NCBI GenBank assembly: GCA_043228905.1
Contig: JBHGNT010000035.1
Location: 1-64,000 of the forward strand
DNA length: 64,000 nt
Source: Azolla caroliniana
Taxonomy: Eukaryota > Polypodiophyta
Reading direction: 5' to 3'
Positions 1-14,119 of the stretch are shown here, in pieces. A program made the translations under genes and the position numbers. Numbering within the stretch: the stretch's first letter is position 1; each line of letters opens with the position of its first letter. The notes beneath the pieces were generated by a model, which saw only the letters and a list, made by a program, of their open reading frames with translations, did not search any database and was not told where the DNA came from.

Positions 1-3000
1 AACACAGAAATCCGATATCACACGAGCCAGTTATGAACATTTTAATTTACCTACTTGCTCTTGTCAACTCCCACCTCAAATTTGCTAATTTCTTCATGTC
101 GCTCGACCTGAGTTTTAAAATCATGATTTTTTAATTCCATATCATAGCTAGCGTTGTTAGCTTCAATTCGCATGTTTGAATACAGAAAGCCGATATCACA
201 CGAGCCAGATATGAACATTTTAATTTACCTACTTGCTCTTGTCAACTCCCACCTCAAATTTGCTAATTTCTTCATGTCGCTCGACGTGGGTTTCAAAATC
301 TTGACTTTTTATTTCCATATCATAGCAAGCGTTGTTAGCTTCAATTCGCATGTTTGAACACAGAAATCCGATATCACACGAGCCAGATACGAACATTTTA
401 ATTTACCTACTTGCTCTTGTCAACTCCCACCTCCAATTTGCTAATTTCTTCATGTCGCTCGACCTGATTTTTAAAATCTTGATTTTTTAATTCCATATCA
501 TAGCTAGCGTTGTTAGCTTCGATTCGCATGTTTGAACACAAAAATCCGATATCACACGAGCCAGATATGAACATTTTAATTTACCTACTTACTCTTGTCA
601 ACTCCTGCCTCAAATTAATTCCATATCATAGCTAGCGTTGTTAGCCTCAATTCGCATGTTTGAACACAGAAATCCGATATCACACGAGCCAGATATGAAC
701 ATTTTAATTTACCTACTTGCTCTTGTCAACTCCCACCTCAAATTTGCTAGTTTCTTCATGTCTCTCGACGTGGGTTTAAAAATCTTGACTTTTTCATTCC
801 ATATCATAGCAAGCATTGTTAGCTTCAATTCGCATGTTTGAACACAGATATCCGATATCACACGAGCCAGATATGAACATTTTAATTTACCTACTTGCTC
901 TTGTCAACTCCCACCTCAAATTTGCTAATTTCTTCATGTCGCTCGACCTGATTTTTAAAATCTTGATTTTTTAATTCCATATCATAGCTAGCGTTGTTAG
1001 CTTCGATTCGCATGTTTGAACACAAAAATCCGATATCACACGAGCCAGATATGAACATTTTAATATACCTACTTACTCTTGTCAACTCCTGCCTCAAATT
1101 AATTCCATATCATAGCAAGCGTTGTTAGCTTCAATTCGCATGTTTGAACACAGAAATCCGATATCACACGAGCCAGATATGAACATTTTAATTTACCTAC
1201 TTGCTCTTGTCAACTCCCACCTCAAATTTGCTAATTTCTTCATGTCGCTCGACCTGAGTTTTAAAATCTTGATTTTTTAATTCCATATCATAGCTAGCGT
1301 TGTTAGCTTCAATTCGCAAGTTTGAACACAGAAATCCGATATCACACGAGCTAGATATGAACATTTTAATTTACCTACTTGCTCTTGTCAACTCCCACCT
1401 CAAATTTGCTAATTTCTTCATGTCGCTCGACCTGATTTTTAAAATCTTGATTTTTTAATTCCATATCATAGCTAGCGTTGTTAGCTTCGATTCGCATGTT
1501 TGAACACAAAAATCCGATATCACACGAGCCAGATATGAACATTTTAATTTACCTACTTACTCTTGTCAACTCCTGCCTCAAAATTAATTCCATATCATAG
1601 CTAGCGTTGTTAGCTTCAATTCGCATGTTTGAATACAGAAAGCCGATATCACACGAGCCAGATATGAACATTTTAATTTACCTACTTGCTCTTGTCAACT
1701 CCCACCTCAAATTTGCTAATTTCTTCATGTCTCTCGACGTGGGTTTCAAAATCTTGACTTTTTATTTCCATATCATAGCAAGCGTTGTTAGCTTCAATTC
1801 GCATGTTTGAACACAGAAATCCGATATCACACGAGCCAGATATGAACATTTTAATTTACCTACTTGCTCTTGTCAACTCCCACCTCAAATTTGCTAATTT
1901 CTTCATGTCGCTCGACCTGATTTTTAAAATCTTGATTTTTTAATTCCATATCATAGCTAGCGTTGTTAGCTTCAATTCGCATGTTTGAACACAGAAATCC
2001 GATATCACACGAGCCAGATATGAACATTTTAATTTACCTACTTGCTCTTGTCAACTCCCACCTCAAATTTGCTAATTTCTTCATGTCGCTCGACCTGATT
2101 TTTAAAATTTTGATTTTTTAATTCCATATCATAGCTAGCGTTGTTAGCTTCGATTCGCATGTTTGAACACAAAAATCCGATATCACACGAGCCAGATATG
2201 AACATTTTAATTTACCTACTTACTCTTGTCAACTCCTGCCTCAAATTAATTCCATATCATAGCAAGCGTTGTTAGCTTCAATTCGCATGTTTGAACACAG
2301 AAATCTGATATCACACGAGCCAGATATGAACATTTTAATTTACCTACTTGCTCTTGTCAACTCCCACCTCAAATTTGCTAATTTCTTCATGTCGCTCGAC
2401 CTGAGTTTTAAAATCTTGATTTTTTAATTCCATATCATAGCTAGCGTTGTTAGCTTCAATTTGCATGTTTGAACACAGAAATCCGATATCACACGAGCTA
2501 GATATGAACATTTTAATTTACCTACTTGCTCTTGTCAACTCCCACCTCAAATTTGCTAATTTCTTCATGTCGCTCGACCTGATTTTTAAAATCTTGATTT
2601 TTTAATTCCATATCATAGCTAGCGTTGTTAGCTTCGATTCGCATGTTTGAACACAAAAATCCGATATCACACGAGCCAGATATGAACATTTTAATTTACC
2701 TACTTACTCTTGTCAACTCCTGCCTCAAATTAATTCCATATCATAGCTAGCGTTGTTAGCTTCAATTCGCATGTTTGAATACAGAAAGCCGATATCACAC
2801 GAGCCAGATATGAACATTTTAATTTACCTACTTGCTCTTGTCAACTCCCACCTCAAATTTGCTAATTTCTTCATGTCTCTCGACGTGGGTTTCAAAATCT
2901 TGACTTTTTATTTCCATATCATAGCAAGCGTTGTTAGCTTCAATTCGCATGTTTGAACACAGAAATCCGATATCACACGAGCCAGATATGAACATTTTAA

Positions 3001-5260
3001 TTTACCTACTTGCTCTTGTCAACTCCCACCTCCAATTTGCTAATTTCTTCATGTCGCTCGACCTGATTTTTAAAATCTTGATTTTTTAATTCCATATCAT
3101 AGCTAGCGTTGTTAGCTTCGATTCGCATGTTTGAACACAAAAATCCGATATCACACGAGCCAGATATGAACATTTTAATTTACCTACTTACTCTTGTAAA
3201 CTCCTGCCTCAAATTAATTCCATATCATAGCTAGCGTTGTTAGCTTCAATTCGCATGTTTGAACACAGAAATCCGATATCACACGAGCCAGATATGAACA
3301 TTTTAATTTACCTACTTGCTCTTGTCAACTCCCACCTCAAATTTGCTAGTTTCTCCATGTCTCTCGACGTGGGTTTCAAAATCTTGACTTTTTAATTCCA
3401 TATCATAGCTAGCGTTGTTAGCTTCAATTCGCATGTTTGAACACAGAAATCCGATATCACACGAGCCAGATATGAACATTTTAATTTACCTACTTGCTCT
3501 TGTCAACTCCCACCTCAAATTTGCTAATTTCTTCATGTCGCTCGACCTGAGTTTTAAAATCTTGATTTTTTAATTCCATATCATAGCTAGCGTTGTTAGC
3601 TTCAATTTGCATGTTTGAACACAGAAATCCGATATCACACGAGCTAGATATGAACATTTTAATTTACCTACTTGCTCTTGTCAACTCCCACCTCAAATTT
3701 GCTAATTTCTTCATGTCGCTCGACCTGATTTTTAAAATCTTGATTTTTTAATTCCATATCATAGCTAGCGTTGTTAGCTTCGATTCGCATGTTTGAACAC
3801 AAAAATCCGATATCACACGAGCCAGATATGAACATTTTAATTTACCTACTTACTCTTGTCAACTCCTGCCTCAAATTAATTCCATATCATAGCTAGCGTT
3901 GTTAGCTTCAATTCGCATGTTTGAATACAGAAAGCCGATATCACACGAGCCAGATATGAACATTTTAATTTACCTACTTGCTCTTGTCAACTCCCACCTC
4001 AAATTTGCTAATTTCTTCATGTCTCTCGACGTGGGTTTCAAAATCTTGACTTTTTATTTCCATATCATAGCAAGCGTTGTTAGCTTCAATTCGCATGTTT
4101 GAACACAGAAATCCGATATCACACGAGCCAGATATGAACATTTTAATTTACCTACTTGCTCTTGTCAACTCCCACCTCCAATTTGCTAATTTCTTCATGT
4201 CGCTCGACCTGATTTTTAAAATCTTGATTTTTTAATTCCATATCATAGCTAGCGTTGTTAGCTTCGATTCGCATGTTTGAACACAAAAATCCGATATCAC
4301 ACGAGCCAGATATGAACATTTTAATTTACCTACTTACTCTTGTAAACTCCTGCCTCAAATTAATTCCATATCATAGCTAGCGTTGTTAGCTTCAATTCGC
4401 ATGTTTGAACACAGAAATCCGATATCACACGAGCCAGATATGAACATTTTAATTTACCTACTTGCTCTTGTCAACTCCCACCTCAAATTTGCTAGTTTCT
4501 TCATGTCTCTCGACGTGGGTTTCAAAATCTTGACTTTTTAATTCCATATCATAGCAAGCGTTGTTAGCTTCAATTCGCATGTTTGAACACAGATATCCGA
4601 TATCACACGAGCCAGATATGAACATTTTAATTTACCAACTTGCTCTTGTCAACTCCCACCTCAAATTTGCTAATTTCTTCATGTCGCTCGACCTGATTTT
4701 TAAAATCTTGATTTTTTAATTCCATATTATAGCTAGCGTTGTTAGCTTCGATTCGCATGTTTGAACACAAAAATCCGATATCACACGAGCCAGATATGAA
4801 CATTTTAATTTACCTACTTACTCTTGTCAACTCCTGCCTCAAATTAATTCCATATCATAGCTAGCGTTGTTAGCTTCAATTCGCATGTTTGAACACAGAA
4901 ATCCGATATCACACGAGCCAGATATGAACATTTTAATTTACCTACTTGCTCTTGTCAACTCCCACCTCAAATTTGCTAATTTCTTCATGTCGCTCGACCT
5001 GATTTTTAAAATTTTGATTTTTTAATTCCATATCATAGCTAGCGTTGTTAGCTTCGATTCGCACGTTTGAACACAAAAATCCGATATCACACGAGCCAGA
5101 TATGAACATTTTAATTTACCTACTTACTCTTGTCAACTCCTGGCTCAAATTTGCTAATTTCTTCATGTCTCTCGACGTGAGTGTCCAAATCTTGATTTTT
5201 TAATTCCATATCATAGCAAGCGTTGTTAGCTTCAATTCGCATGTTTGAACACAGAAATCC
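1..5260. repeat. Satellite block A: 178-bp tandem monomers with 128-bp deleted monomers
   Basis: Head-to-tail copies of one AT-rich monomer. The anchor GAACATTTTAATTTAC recurs at 35, 213, 391 and 569, an exact 178-bp period, and then at 697 (128 bp). Block A is distinguished by CCAGATATGAAC and by ACTTGCTCTTGTCAACTCC where later blocks have CCAGGTATGAAC and CTAGCTCTTCTCAACTC. Nine monomers carry the same internal deletion of about 50 bp, with the junction CCTCAAATT/AATTCC (near 616, 1103, 1580, 2242, 2725, 3214, 3872, 4360 and 4838). The deletion therefore arose once and was amplified. No gene is seen. The 67-aa ORFs are frame artefacts of a unit whose length is not a multiple of three. The array continues beyond the left edge. 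Confidence 0.97.
1607..5044. repeat. Recurring 1146-bp higher-order spacing in block A
   Basis: The same monomer variant (TTTGAATACAGAAAGCC) recurs near 1627, 2773 and 3919, spaced exactly 1146 bp apart. This equals five 178-bp plus two 128-bp monomers. The order of short monomers differs between units: 178,178,178,128,178,178,128 in the first and 178,178,128,178,178,178,128 in the second. The second and third share variants such as CTTGTAAACTCCTGCC near 3194 and 4340. This is a young but rearranging higher-order repeat rather than perfect block copies. Confidence 0.85.
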
Positions 5261-5699
5261 GATTTTACACGAGCCAAATATGAACATTTTAATTTACTAA
5301 CGCGTTGTTCTAAACTCCCTCCTCAAATTTGCTAATTTCTTCATGTCTCTCGACCTCCGTTTGAAAATCTTGATTTTTTAATTCCATATCATAGCTAGTT
5401 TTGTTAGTTTCGATTTACTCAAGGGCTCCTCTCAACTCCCTCCTCAAGTTTGCTAATTTCTTCATATCTCTCGACCTGAGTTTCAAAATCTGGAGTTTTT
5501 AAATCCACATCATAGCTAGCGTTGTTTGCTTCGATGCGCATGTTTGATCACAAAAATCCGTTATGACACGAGCCAGGTATGAACATTTTAATTTACCTAC
5601 TAGCTCTTCTCAACTCCCTTCTCAAATTTGGTAATTTCGTCATGTCTCTCGACCTGAGTTTCAAAATCTTGACTTTTTAATTCCATATCATAACTAGCG

Positions 5700-7480
5700 T
5701 TGTTAGATTCGATTCGCATGTTTGAACACAAAAATCCGATATCACACGAGCCAGGTAGGAACATTTTAATTTACTCAAGGGCTCCTCTCAACTCCCTTCT
5801 CAAGTTTCCTAATTTCGTCATGTCTCTCGACCTGAGTTTCAAAATCTTGATTTTTTAATTCTATATCATAGCTAGCGTTGTTAGCTTCGATTCACATGTT
5901 TGAACACAAAAATCCGATATGACACGAGCCAGGTATGAACATTTTAATTCACGTACTAGCTCTTCTCCACTCACTCCTCAAATTTTGTAATTTCGTCATG
6001 TCTCTCGACCTGAGTTTCAAAATCTTGATTTTTTAATTCCATATCATAGCTAGCGTTGTTGGCTTCGATTCGCATGTTTGAACACAAAAATCCGATATCA
6101 CACGAGCCAGGTAGGAACATTTTAATTTACTAACGCGCTCTTCTCCACTACCTCCAAAAATTTTCTAATTTCCTCATGTCTCTCGAGCGGAGTTTCAAAA
6201 TCTCGATTTTTTAATTCCATATTAGAGCTAGCGTTGTTAGCGTTGTTTGAACACAGAAATCCGATATCACACGAACCAGGTATGAACATTTTAATTTACT
6301 AACGCGCTCTTCTCCACTACCTCCTCAAATTTGCTATTTTCCTCATGTCTGTCGACCTGAGTTTCAAAATCTTGATTTTTTAATTCCATATCATAGTTAG
6401 CGTTGTTAGCTTCAATTTGCATGTTTGAACACAAAAATCCAATATCACAGGAGCTAGGTATGAACATTTTAATTTACTCAAGAGCTCTTCTCAACTCACT
6501 CCTCAAATTTTGTAATTTCGTCATGTCTCTCGACCTGAGTTTCAAAATCTTGATTTTTTAATTCCATATCAGAGCTAGCGTTGTTAGCTTCGATTCGCAT
6601 GTTTGAACACAAAAATCCGATATCACACGAGCCAGGTAGGTACATTTTAATTTACTCAAGGGCTCCTCTCAACTCCCTTCTCAAGTTTCCTAATTTCGTC
6701 ATGTCTCTCGACCTGAGTTTCAAAATCTTGATTTTTTAATTCTATATCATAGCTAGCGTTGTTAGCTTCGATTCACATGTTTGAACACAAAAATCCGATA
6801 TGACACGAGCCAGGTATGAACATTTTAATTCACGTACTAGCTCTTCTCCACTCACTCCTCAAATTTTGTAATTTCGTCATGTCTCTCGACCTGAGTTTCA
6901 AAATCTTGATTTTTTAATTCCATATCATAGCTAGCGTTGTTGGCTTCGATTCGCATGTTTGAACACAAAAATCCGATATCACACGAGCCAGGTAGGAACA
7001 TTTTAATTTACTAACGCGCTCTTCTCCACTACCTCCAAAAATTTTCTAATTTCCTCATGTCTCTCGAGCGGAGTTTCAAAATCTCGATTTTTTAATTCCA
7101 TATTAGAGCTAGCGTTGTTAGCGTTGTTTGAACACAGAAATCCGATATCACACGAACCAGGTATGAACATTTTAATTTACTAACGCGCTCTTCTCCACTA
7201 CCTCCTCAAATTTGCTATTTTCCTCATGTCTGTCGACCTGAGTCTCAAAATCTTGATTTTTGAATTCCGTATCATAGCTAGCGTTGTTAGCTTCGATTCG
7301 CATGTTTGAACACAAAAATCCGATATGACATGAGCCAGGTATGAACATTTTAATTTACCTACTAGCTCTTCTCAACTCACTCCTCAAATTTTGTAATTTC
7401 GTCATGTCTCTCGACCTGAGTTTCAAAATCTTGATTTTTTAATTCCATATCATAGCTAGCGTTGTTGGCTTCGATTCGCA
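5700..7480. repeat. Tandem duplication of about 890 bp (5 monomers)
   Basis: Diagnostic variants recur about 891 bp apart. CTCGAGCGGAGTTTC is near 6183 and 7074, and the CCAGGTAGG monomer followed by CTCAAGGGCTCC is near 5753 and 6644. The deleted monomer GTTAGCGTTGTTTGAAC is present in both copies, near 6237 and 7127. This is a five-monomer segment duplicated in tandem. Confidence 0.8.
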
Positions 7481-10400
7481 TGTTTGAACACAAAAATCCG
7501 ATATCACACGAGCCAGGTAGGAACATTTTAATTTACTAACGCGCTCTTCTCCACTACCTCCAAAAATTTTCTAATTTCCTCATGTCTCTCGAGCGGAGTT
7601 TCAAAATCTCGATTTTTGAATTCCATATTAGAGCTAGCGTTATTAGCTTCGATTCATATGTTTGAACACAGAAATCCGATATCACACGAACCAGGTATGA
7701 ACATTTTAATTTACTAACGCGCTCTTCTCCACTACCTCCTCCAATTTGCTAATTTCTTCATGTCTCTCGACCTGAGTTTCAAAATCTTGATTTTTTAATT
7801 CCATATAAGAGCTAGCGTTGTTAGCTTCGATTCGCATGTTTGAACACAAAAATACGATATCACACGAGCCACGTATGAACATTTTAATTTACCTACTAGC
7901 TCTTCTCAACGCCCTCCTCAAATTTGTTAATTTCTCCATGTCTGTCGACCTGAGTTTCAAAATCTTGATATTTTAATTCTATATCATAGCTAGCGTTGTT
8001 AGCTTCGATTTGCATTATTTAATTTACTCAAGGGCTCCTCTCAACTCCCTCCTCAAGTTTGCTATTATCGTCATGTCGCTCGACCTGAGTTTCAAAATCT
8101 TGATTTTTTAATTCCATATCATAGCTAGCGTTGTTAGCTTCGATTCGCATGTTTGAACACAAAAATCCGATATCACACAAGCCTGGTATGAACATTTTAA
8201 TTTACCTAGAGGCTCTTGTCAACTCCCTCCTCAAATTTGTTAATTTCTCCATGCCTCTCGACCTGATTTTTTAATATCATATTAGAGCTAGCGTTGTTAC
8301 CTTCGATTCACATGTTTGAACACAGAAATCCGATATCACACGAGCCAGGTATGAACATTTTAATTTACTAACGCGCTCTTCTCCACTACCTCCTAAAATT
8401 TGCTAATTTCTTCATGTCTGTCGAGCTGAGTTTCAAAATCTTGATTTTTTATTTCCATTTTAGAGCTAGCGTTGTTAGCTTCGATTCACATGTTTGAACA
8501 CAGGAATCAGATATCACACGAGCCAGGTACGAACATTTTAATTTACTAACGCGCTCTTCTCCACTACCTCCTCAAATTTGCTAATTTCTTCATGTCTCTC
8601 GACCTGAGTTTCAAAAGCTTCATTTTTTAATTGTAGATCAGAGCTAGCGTTGTTAGCTTCGATTCGCATGTTTCAACACAGGAATCCGATATCACACAAC
8701 CCTGGTATGAACATTTTAATTTACTAACGCGCTCTTCTCCACTACCTCCTAAAATTTTCTAATTTCCTCATGTCTCTCGAGCGGAGTTTCAAAATCTTGA
8801 TTTTTTAATTCCATATCATAGCTAGCGTTGTTAGCTTCGATTCACATGTTTGAACACAAAAATCCGATATGACACGAGCCAGGTATGAACATTTTAATTT
8901 ACGTACTAGCTCTTCTCCACTCACTCCTCAAATTTTGTAATTTCGTCATGTCGCTCGACCTGAGTTTCAAAATCTTGATTTTTTAATTCCGTATCATAGC
9001 TAGCATTGTTAGCTTCGATTCGCATGTTTGAACACAAAAATCCGATATGACACGAGCCAGGTATGAACATTTTAATTTACCTACTAGCTCTTCTCAACTC
9101 ACTCCTCAAATTTTGTAATTTCGTCATGTCTCTCGACCTGAGTTTCAAAATCTTGATTTTTTAATACCATATCATAGCTAGCGTTGTTGGCTTCGATTCG
9201 CATGTTTGAACACAAAAATCCGATATCACACGAGCCAGGTAGGAACATTTTAATTTACTAACGCGCTCTTCTCCACTACCTCCTAAAATTTTCTAATTTC
9301 CTCATGTCTCTCGACCTGAGTTTCAAAATCTTGATTTTTTAATTCCATATTAGAGCTAGCGTTATTAGCTTCGATTCGTATGTTTGAACACAGAAATCCG
9401 ATATCACACGAACCAGGTATGAACATTTTAATTTACTAACGCGCTCTTCTCCACTACCTCCTAAAATTTGCTAATTTCTTCATGTCTCTCGAGTTGAGTT
9501 TCAAAATTTTGATTTTTTAATTCCATATTAGAGGTAGCGTTGTTAGCTTCGATTCACATGTTTGAACACAGGAATCCGATATCACACGAGCCAGGTATGA
9601 ACATTTTAATTTACTAACGCGCTCTTCTCCACTACCTCCTCAAATTTGCTAATTTCTTCATGTCTCTCGACCTGAGTTTCAAAATCTTGATTTTTTAATT
9701 GTAGATCAGAGCTAGCGTTGTTAGCTTCGATTCGCATGTTTCAATACAGGAATCCGATATCACACGAGCCTGGTATGAACATTTTTATTTACTAACGCGC
9801 TCTTCTCCACTACCTCCTAAAATTTGCTAATTTCTTCATGTCTCTCGAGCTGAGTTTCAAAATCTTGATTTTTTAATTCCATATTAGAGGTAGCGTTGTT
9901 AGCTTCGATTCACATGTTTGAACACAGGAATCCGATATCACACGAGCCAGGTATGAACATTTTAATTTACTAACGCGCTCTTCTCTACTACCTCTTCAAA
10001 TTTGTTAATTTCTCCATGTCTGTGGACCTGAGTTTCAAAATCTTGATATTTTAATTCCATATCAGAGCTAGCGCTGTTAGCTTCGATTCACATGTTTGAA
10101 CACAAGAATCCGATATCACACGAGCCAGGTATGAACATTTTAATTTACTCAAGGCCTCCTCTTAACTCCCCTGTCAAGGTTACTAATTTCGTCATGTCTC
10201 TCGACCTGAGTTTCAAAATCTTGATTTTTTAATTCCATATCATAGCTTGCGTTGTTACCTTCCAATCGCATGTTTGAACACATAAATCCGATATGACACG
10301 AGCCAGGTATGAACATTTTAATTTACCTACTAACTCTTCTCAACTCACTCCTCAAATTTAGTAGTTTCGTCATGTCTCTCGACCTGAGTTTCAAAATCTT

Positions 10401-12425
10401 GATTTTTTAATTCCATATCATAGCTAGCGTTGTTACCTTCGATTCGCATGTTTGAACACATAAATCCGATATGACACGAGCCAGTTATGAACATTTTAAT
10501 TTACCTACTAGCTCTTCTCAACTCACTCCTCAAATTTCATAATTTCGTCGTGTCTCTCGACCTGAGTGTCAAAATCTTGATTTTTTAATTCCATATCATA
10601 GCTAGCGTTGTTAGATTCGATTCGCATGTTTGAACACAAAAATCCGATATCACACGAGCTAGCTATGAACATTTTAATTTGCGTACTAGCGCTTGTCAAC
10701 TACCTCCTCAAATTTACTAATTTCTTCATGTCTCTCGACCTAAGTTTCAAAATCTTGATATTTTAATTCTATATCATAGCTAGCGTTGTTAGCTTCGATT
10801 TGCATGTTTTAATTTACTCAAGGGCTCCTCTCAACTCCCTCCTCAAGTTTGCTATTATCGTCATGTCGCTCGACCTGAGTTTCAAAATCTTAATTTTTTA
10901 ATTCCATATCATAGCTAGCGTTGTTAGCTTCGATTCGCATGTTTGAACACAAAAATCCGATATCACATGAGCCTGGTATGAACATTTTAATTTACCTAGA
11001 GGCTCTTGTCAACTCCCTCCTCAAATTTGTTAATTTCTCCATGTCTCTCGACCTGAGTTTCAAAATCTTGATTTTTTAATATCATATTAGAGCTAGCGTT
11101 GTTACCTTCGATTCACATGTTTGAACACAGAAATCCGATATCACACGAGCCAGGTATGAACATTTTAATTTACTAACGGGCTCTTCTCCACTACCTCCTA
11201 AAATTTGGTAATTTCTTCATGTCTCTCGAGCTGTGTTTCAAAATATTGATTTTTTAAGTCCATATCAGAGCTAGCGTTGTTAGCTTCGATTCACATGTTT
11301 TCACACAAAAATACGATATCACACGAGCGACGTATGAACATTTTAATTTACCTAGACGCTCTTGTCAACTCCCTCCTCAAATTTGTTAATTTCTCCTTGT
11401 CGCTCGACCTGAGTTTCAAAATGTTGATTTTTTAATTCCATATTAGAGCTAGCGCTGTTAGCTTCGATTCACATGTTTGAACACAGAAATCCGATATCAC
11501 ACGAGCCAGGTATGAACATTTTAATTTACTAACGGGCTCTTCTCCACTAACTCCTAAAATTTGCTAATTTCTTCATGTCTCTCGAGCTGTGTTTCAAAAT
11601 CTTGATTTTTTAATTCCAAATTAGAGCTAACGTTGTTAGCTTCGATTCGCATGTTTGAACAAAGAAATCCGATATCACACGAGCCTGGTATGAACATTTA
11701 ACTTTACTAACGCGCTCTTCTCCACTACCTCTTCAAATTTGCTAATTTCTTCATGTCTCTCGACCTGAGTTTCAAAATCTTGATTTTTGAATTCCATATT
11801 AGAGCTAGCGTTGTTAGCTTCGATTCCCATGTTTGAACACAGAAATCCGATATCATACGAGCCAGGTATGAACATTTTAATTTACTAACGGGCTCTTCTC
11901 AACTACCTCCTAAAATTTGCTAATTTCTTCATGTCTCTCGAGCTGAATTTGAAAATCTTGATTTTTTAATTCCATATCAGAGCTAGTGCTGTTAGCTTCG
12001 ATTCACATGTTTGAACACAAGAATCCGATATCACACGAGCCAGGTATGAACATTTTAATTTACTCAAGGGCTCCTCTCAACTCCCTTGTCAAGGTTGCTA
12101 ATTTCGTCATGTCTCTCGACCTGAGTTTTAAAATCTTGATTTTTTAATTCCATATCATAGCTAGCGTTGTTACCTTCGATTCGCATATTTGAACACATAC
12201 ATCCGATATGACACGAGCCAGGTATGAACATTTTAATTTACCTACTAGCTCTTCTCAACTCACTCCTCAAATTTAGTAGTTTCGTCATGTCTCTCGACCT
12301 GAGTTTCAAAATCTTGATTTTTTAATTCCATATCATAGCTAGCGTTGTTAGCTTCGATTCGCATGTTTGAACACAAAAATCCGATATCACACGAGCTAGC
12401 TATGAACATTTTAATTTGCGTACTA

Positions 12426-14119
12426 GCGCTTGTCAACTACCTCCTCAAATTTGCTAATTTCTTCATTTCTCTCGACCTAAGTTTCAAAATCTTGATTTTT
12501 TAATTCAATATCAGCGCTAGCGTTGTTATCTTCGATTTGCATGTTTTAATTTACTCAAGGGCTCCTCTCAACTCCCTCCTCAAGTTTGCTATTTTCGTCA
12601 TGTCTCTCGACCTGAGTTTCAAAATCTTGATTTTTGAATTCCATATCAGTGCTAACGTTGTTAGCTTCGATTCGCATGTTTGAACACAAAAATCTGATAT
12701 CACACGAGCCACGTATGAACATTTTAATTTACTAACGCGCTCTTCTCCACTACCTCCTCAAATTTGCTAATTTCTTGATGTCCTTCGACCTGAATTTGAA
12801 AATCTTGATTTTTTAAATCCATATTAGAGCTAGCGCTGTTAGCTTCGATTCACATGTTTGAACACAAGAATCCGATATCACACGAGCCAGGTATGAACAT
12901 TTTAATTTACTCAAGGGCTCCTCTCAACTCCCTTGTCAAGGTTGCTAATTTCGTCATATCTCTCGACCTGTGTTTCAAAATCTTGATTTTTTAATTCCAT
13001 ATCATAGGTAGCGTTGTTACCTTCGATTCGCATGTTTGAACAAATAAATCCGATATGACACGAGCCAGGTATGAACATTTTAATTTACCTACTAGCTCTT
13101 CTCAACTCACTCCTCAAATTTGGTAATTTCGTCATGTCTCTCGACCTGAGTTTCAAAATCTTGATTTTTTAATTCCATATCATAGCTAGCGTTGTTAGCT
13201 TCGATTCGCATGTTTGAACACAAAAATCCGATATCACACGAGCTAGCTATGAACATTTTAATTTGCGTACTAGCGCTTGTCAACTACCTCCTCAAATTTG
13301 CTAATTTCTTCATTTCTCTCGACCTAAGTTTCAAAATCTTGATTTTTTAATTCAATATCAGCGCTAGCGTTGTTATCTTCGATTTGCATGTTTTAATTTA
13401 CTCAAGGGCTCCTCTCAACTCCCTCCTCAAGTTTGCTATTTTCGTCATGTCTCTCGACCTGAGTTTCAAAATCTTGATTTCTGAATTCCATATCAGTGCT
13501 AACGTTGTTAGCTTCGATTCGCATGTTTGAACACAAAAATCTGATATCACACGAGCCACGTATGAACATTTTAATTTACTAACGCGCTCTTCTCCACTAC
13601 CTCCTCAAATTTGCTAATTTCTTGATGTCCTTCGACCTGAATTTGAAAATCTTGATTTTTTAAATCCATATTAGAGCTAGCGCTGTTAGCTTCGATTCAC
13701 ATGTTTGAACACAAGAATCCGATATCACACGAGCCAGGTATGAACATTTTAATTTACTCAAGGGCTCCTCTGAACTCCCTTGTCAAGGTTGCTAATTTCG
13801 TCATATCTCTCGACCTGTGTTTCAAAATCTTGATTTTTTAATTCCATATCATAGGTAGCGTTGTTACCTTCGATTCGCATGTTTGAACAAATAAATCCGA
13901 TATGACACGAGCCAGGTATGAACATTTTAATTTACCTACTAGCTCTTCTCAACTCACTCCTCAAATTTGGTAATTTCGTCATGTCTCTCGACCTGAGTTT
14001 CAAAATCTTGATTTTTTAATTCCATATCATAGCTAGCGTTGTTAGCTTCGATTCGCATGTTTGAACACAAAAATCCGATATCACACGAGCTAGCTATGAA
14101 CATTTTAATTTGCGTACTA
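12426..14119. repeat. Tandem duplication of 847 bp (four full and one 135-bp monomer)
   Basis: The variant GCGCTTGTCAACTACCTCC occurs near 12427, 13274 and 14121, spaced 847 bp. Each copy contains one monomer shortened to about 135 bp at GATTTGCATGTTTTAATTT (near 12534 and 13381), so 4 x 178 + 135 = 847. The copies are nearly identical in the lines compared, for example CTTGATGTCCTTCGACC in both. Confidence 0.85.

Noticed and set aside
154-4102. Repeated 67-codon ORFs (and similar 61-72-codon ORFs across the array)
   Set aside because: They are translations of the satellite, recur with its variants, cross monomer borders and have no gene features. The monomer length is not a multiple of three.
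1-5260. Regular repeats resembling a CRISPR array
   Set aside because: The whole 178-bp unit is repeated without unique spacers, the context is eukaryotic and there are no cas genes.
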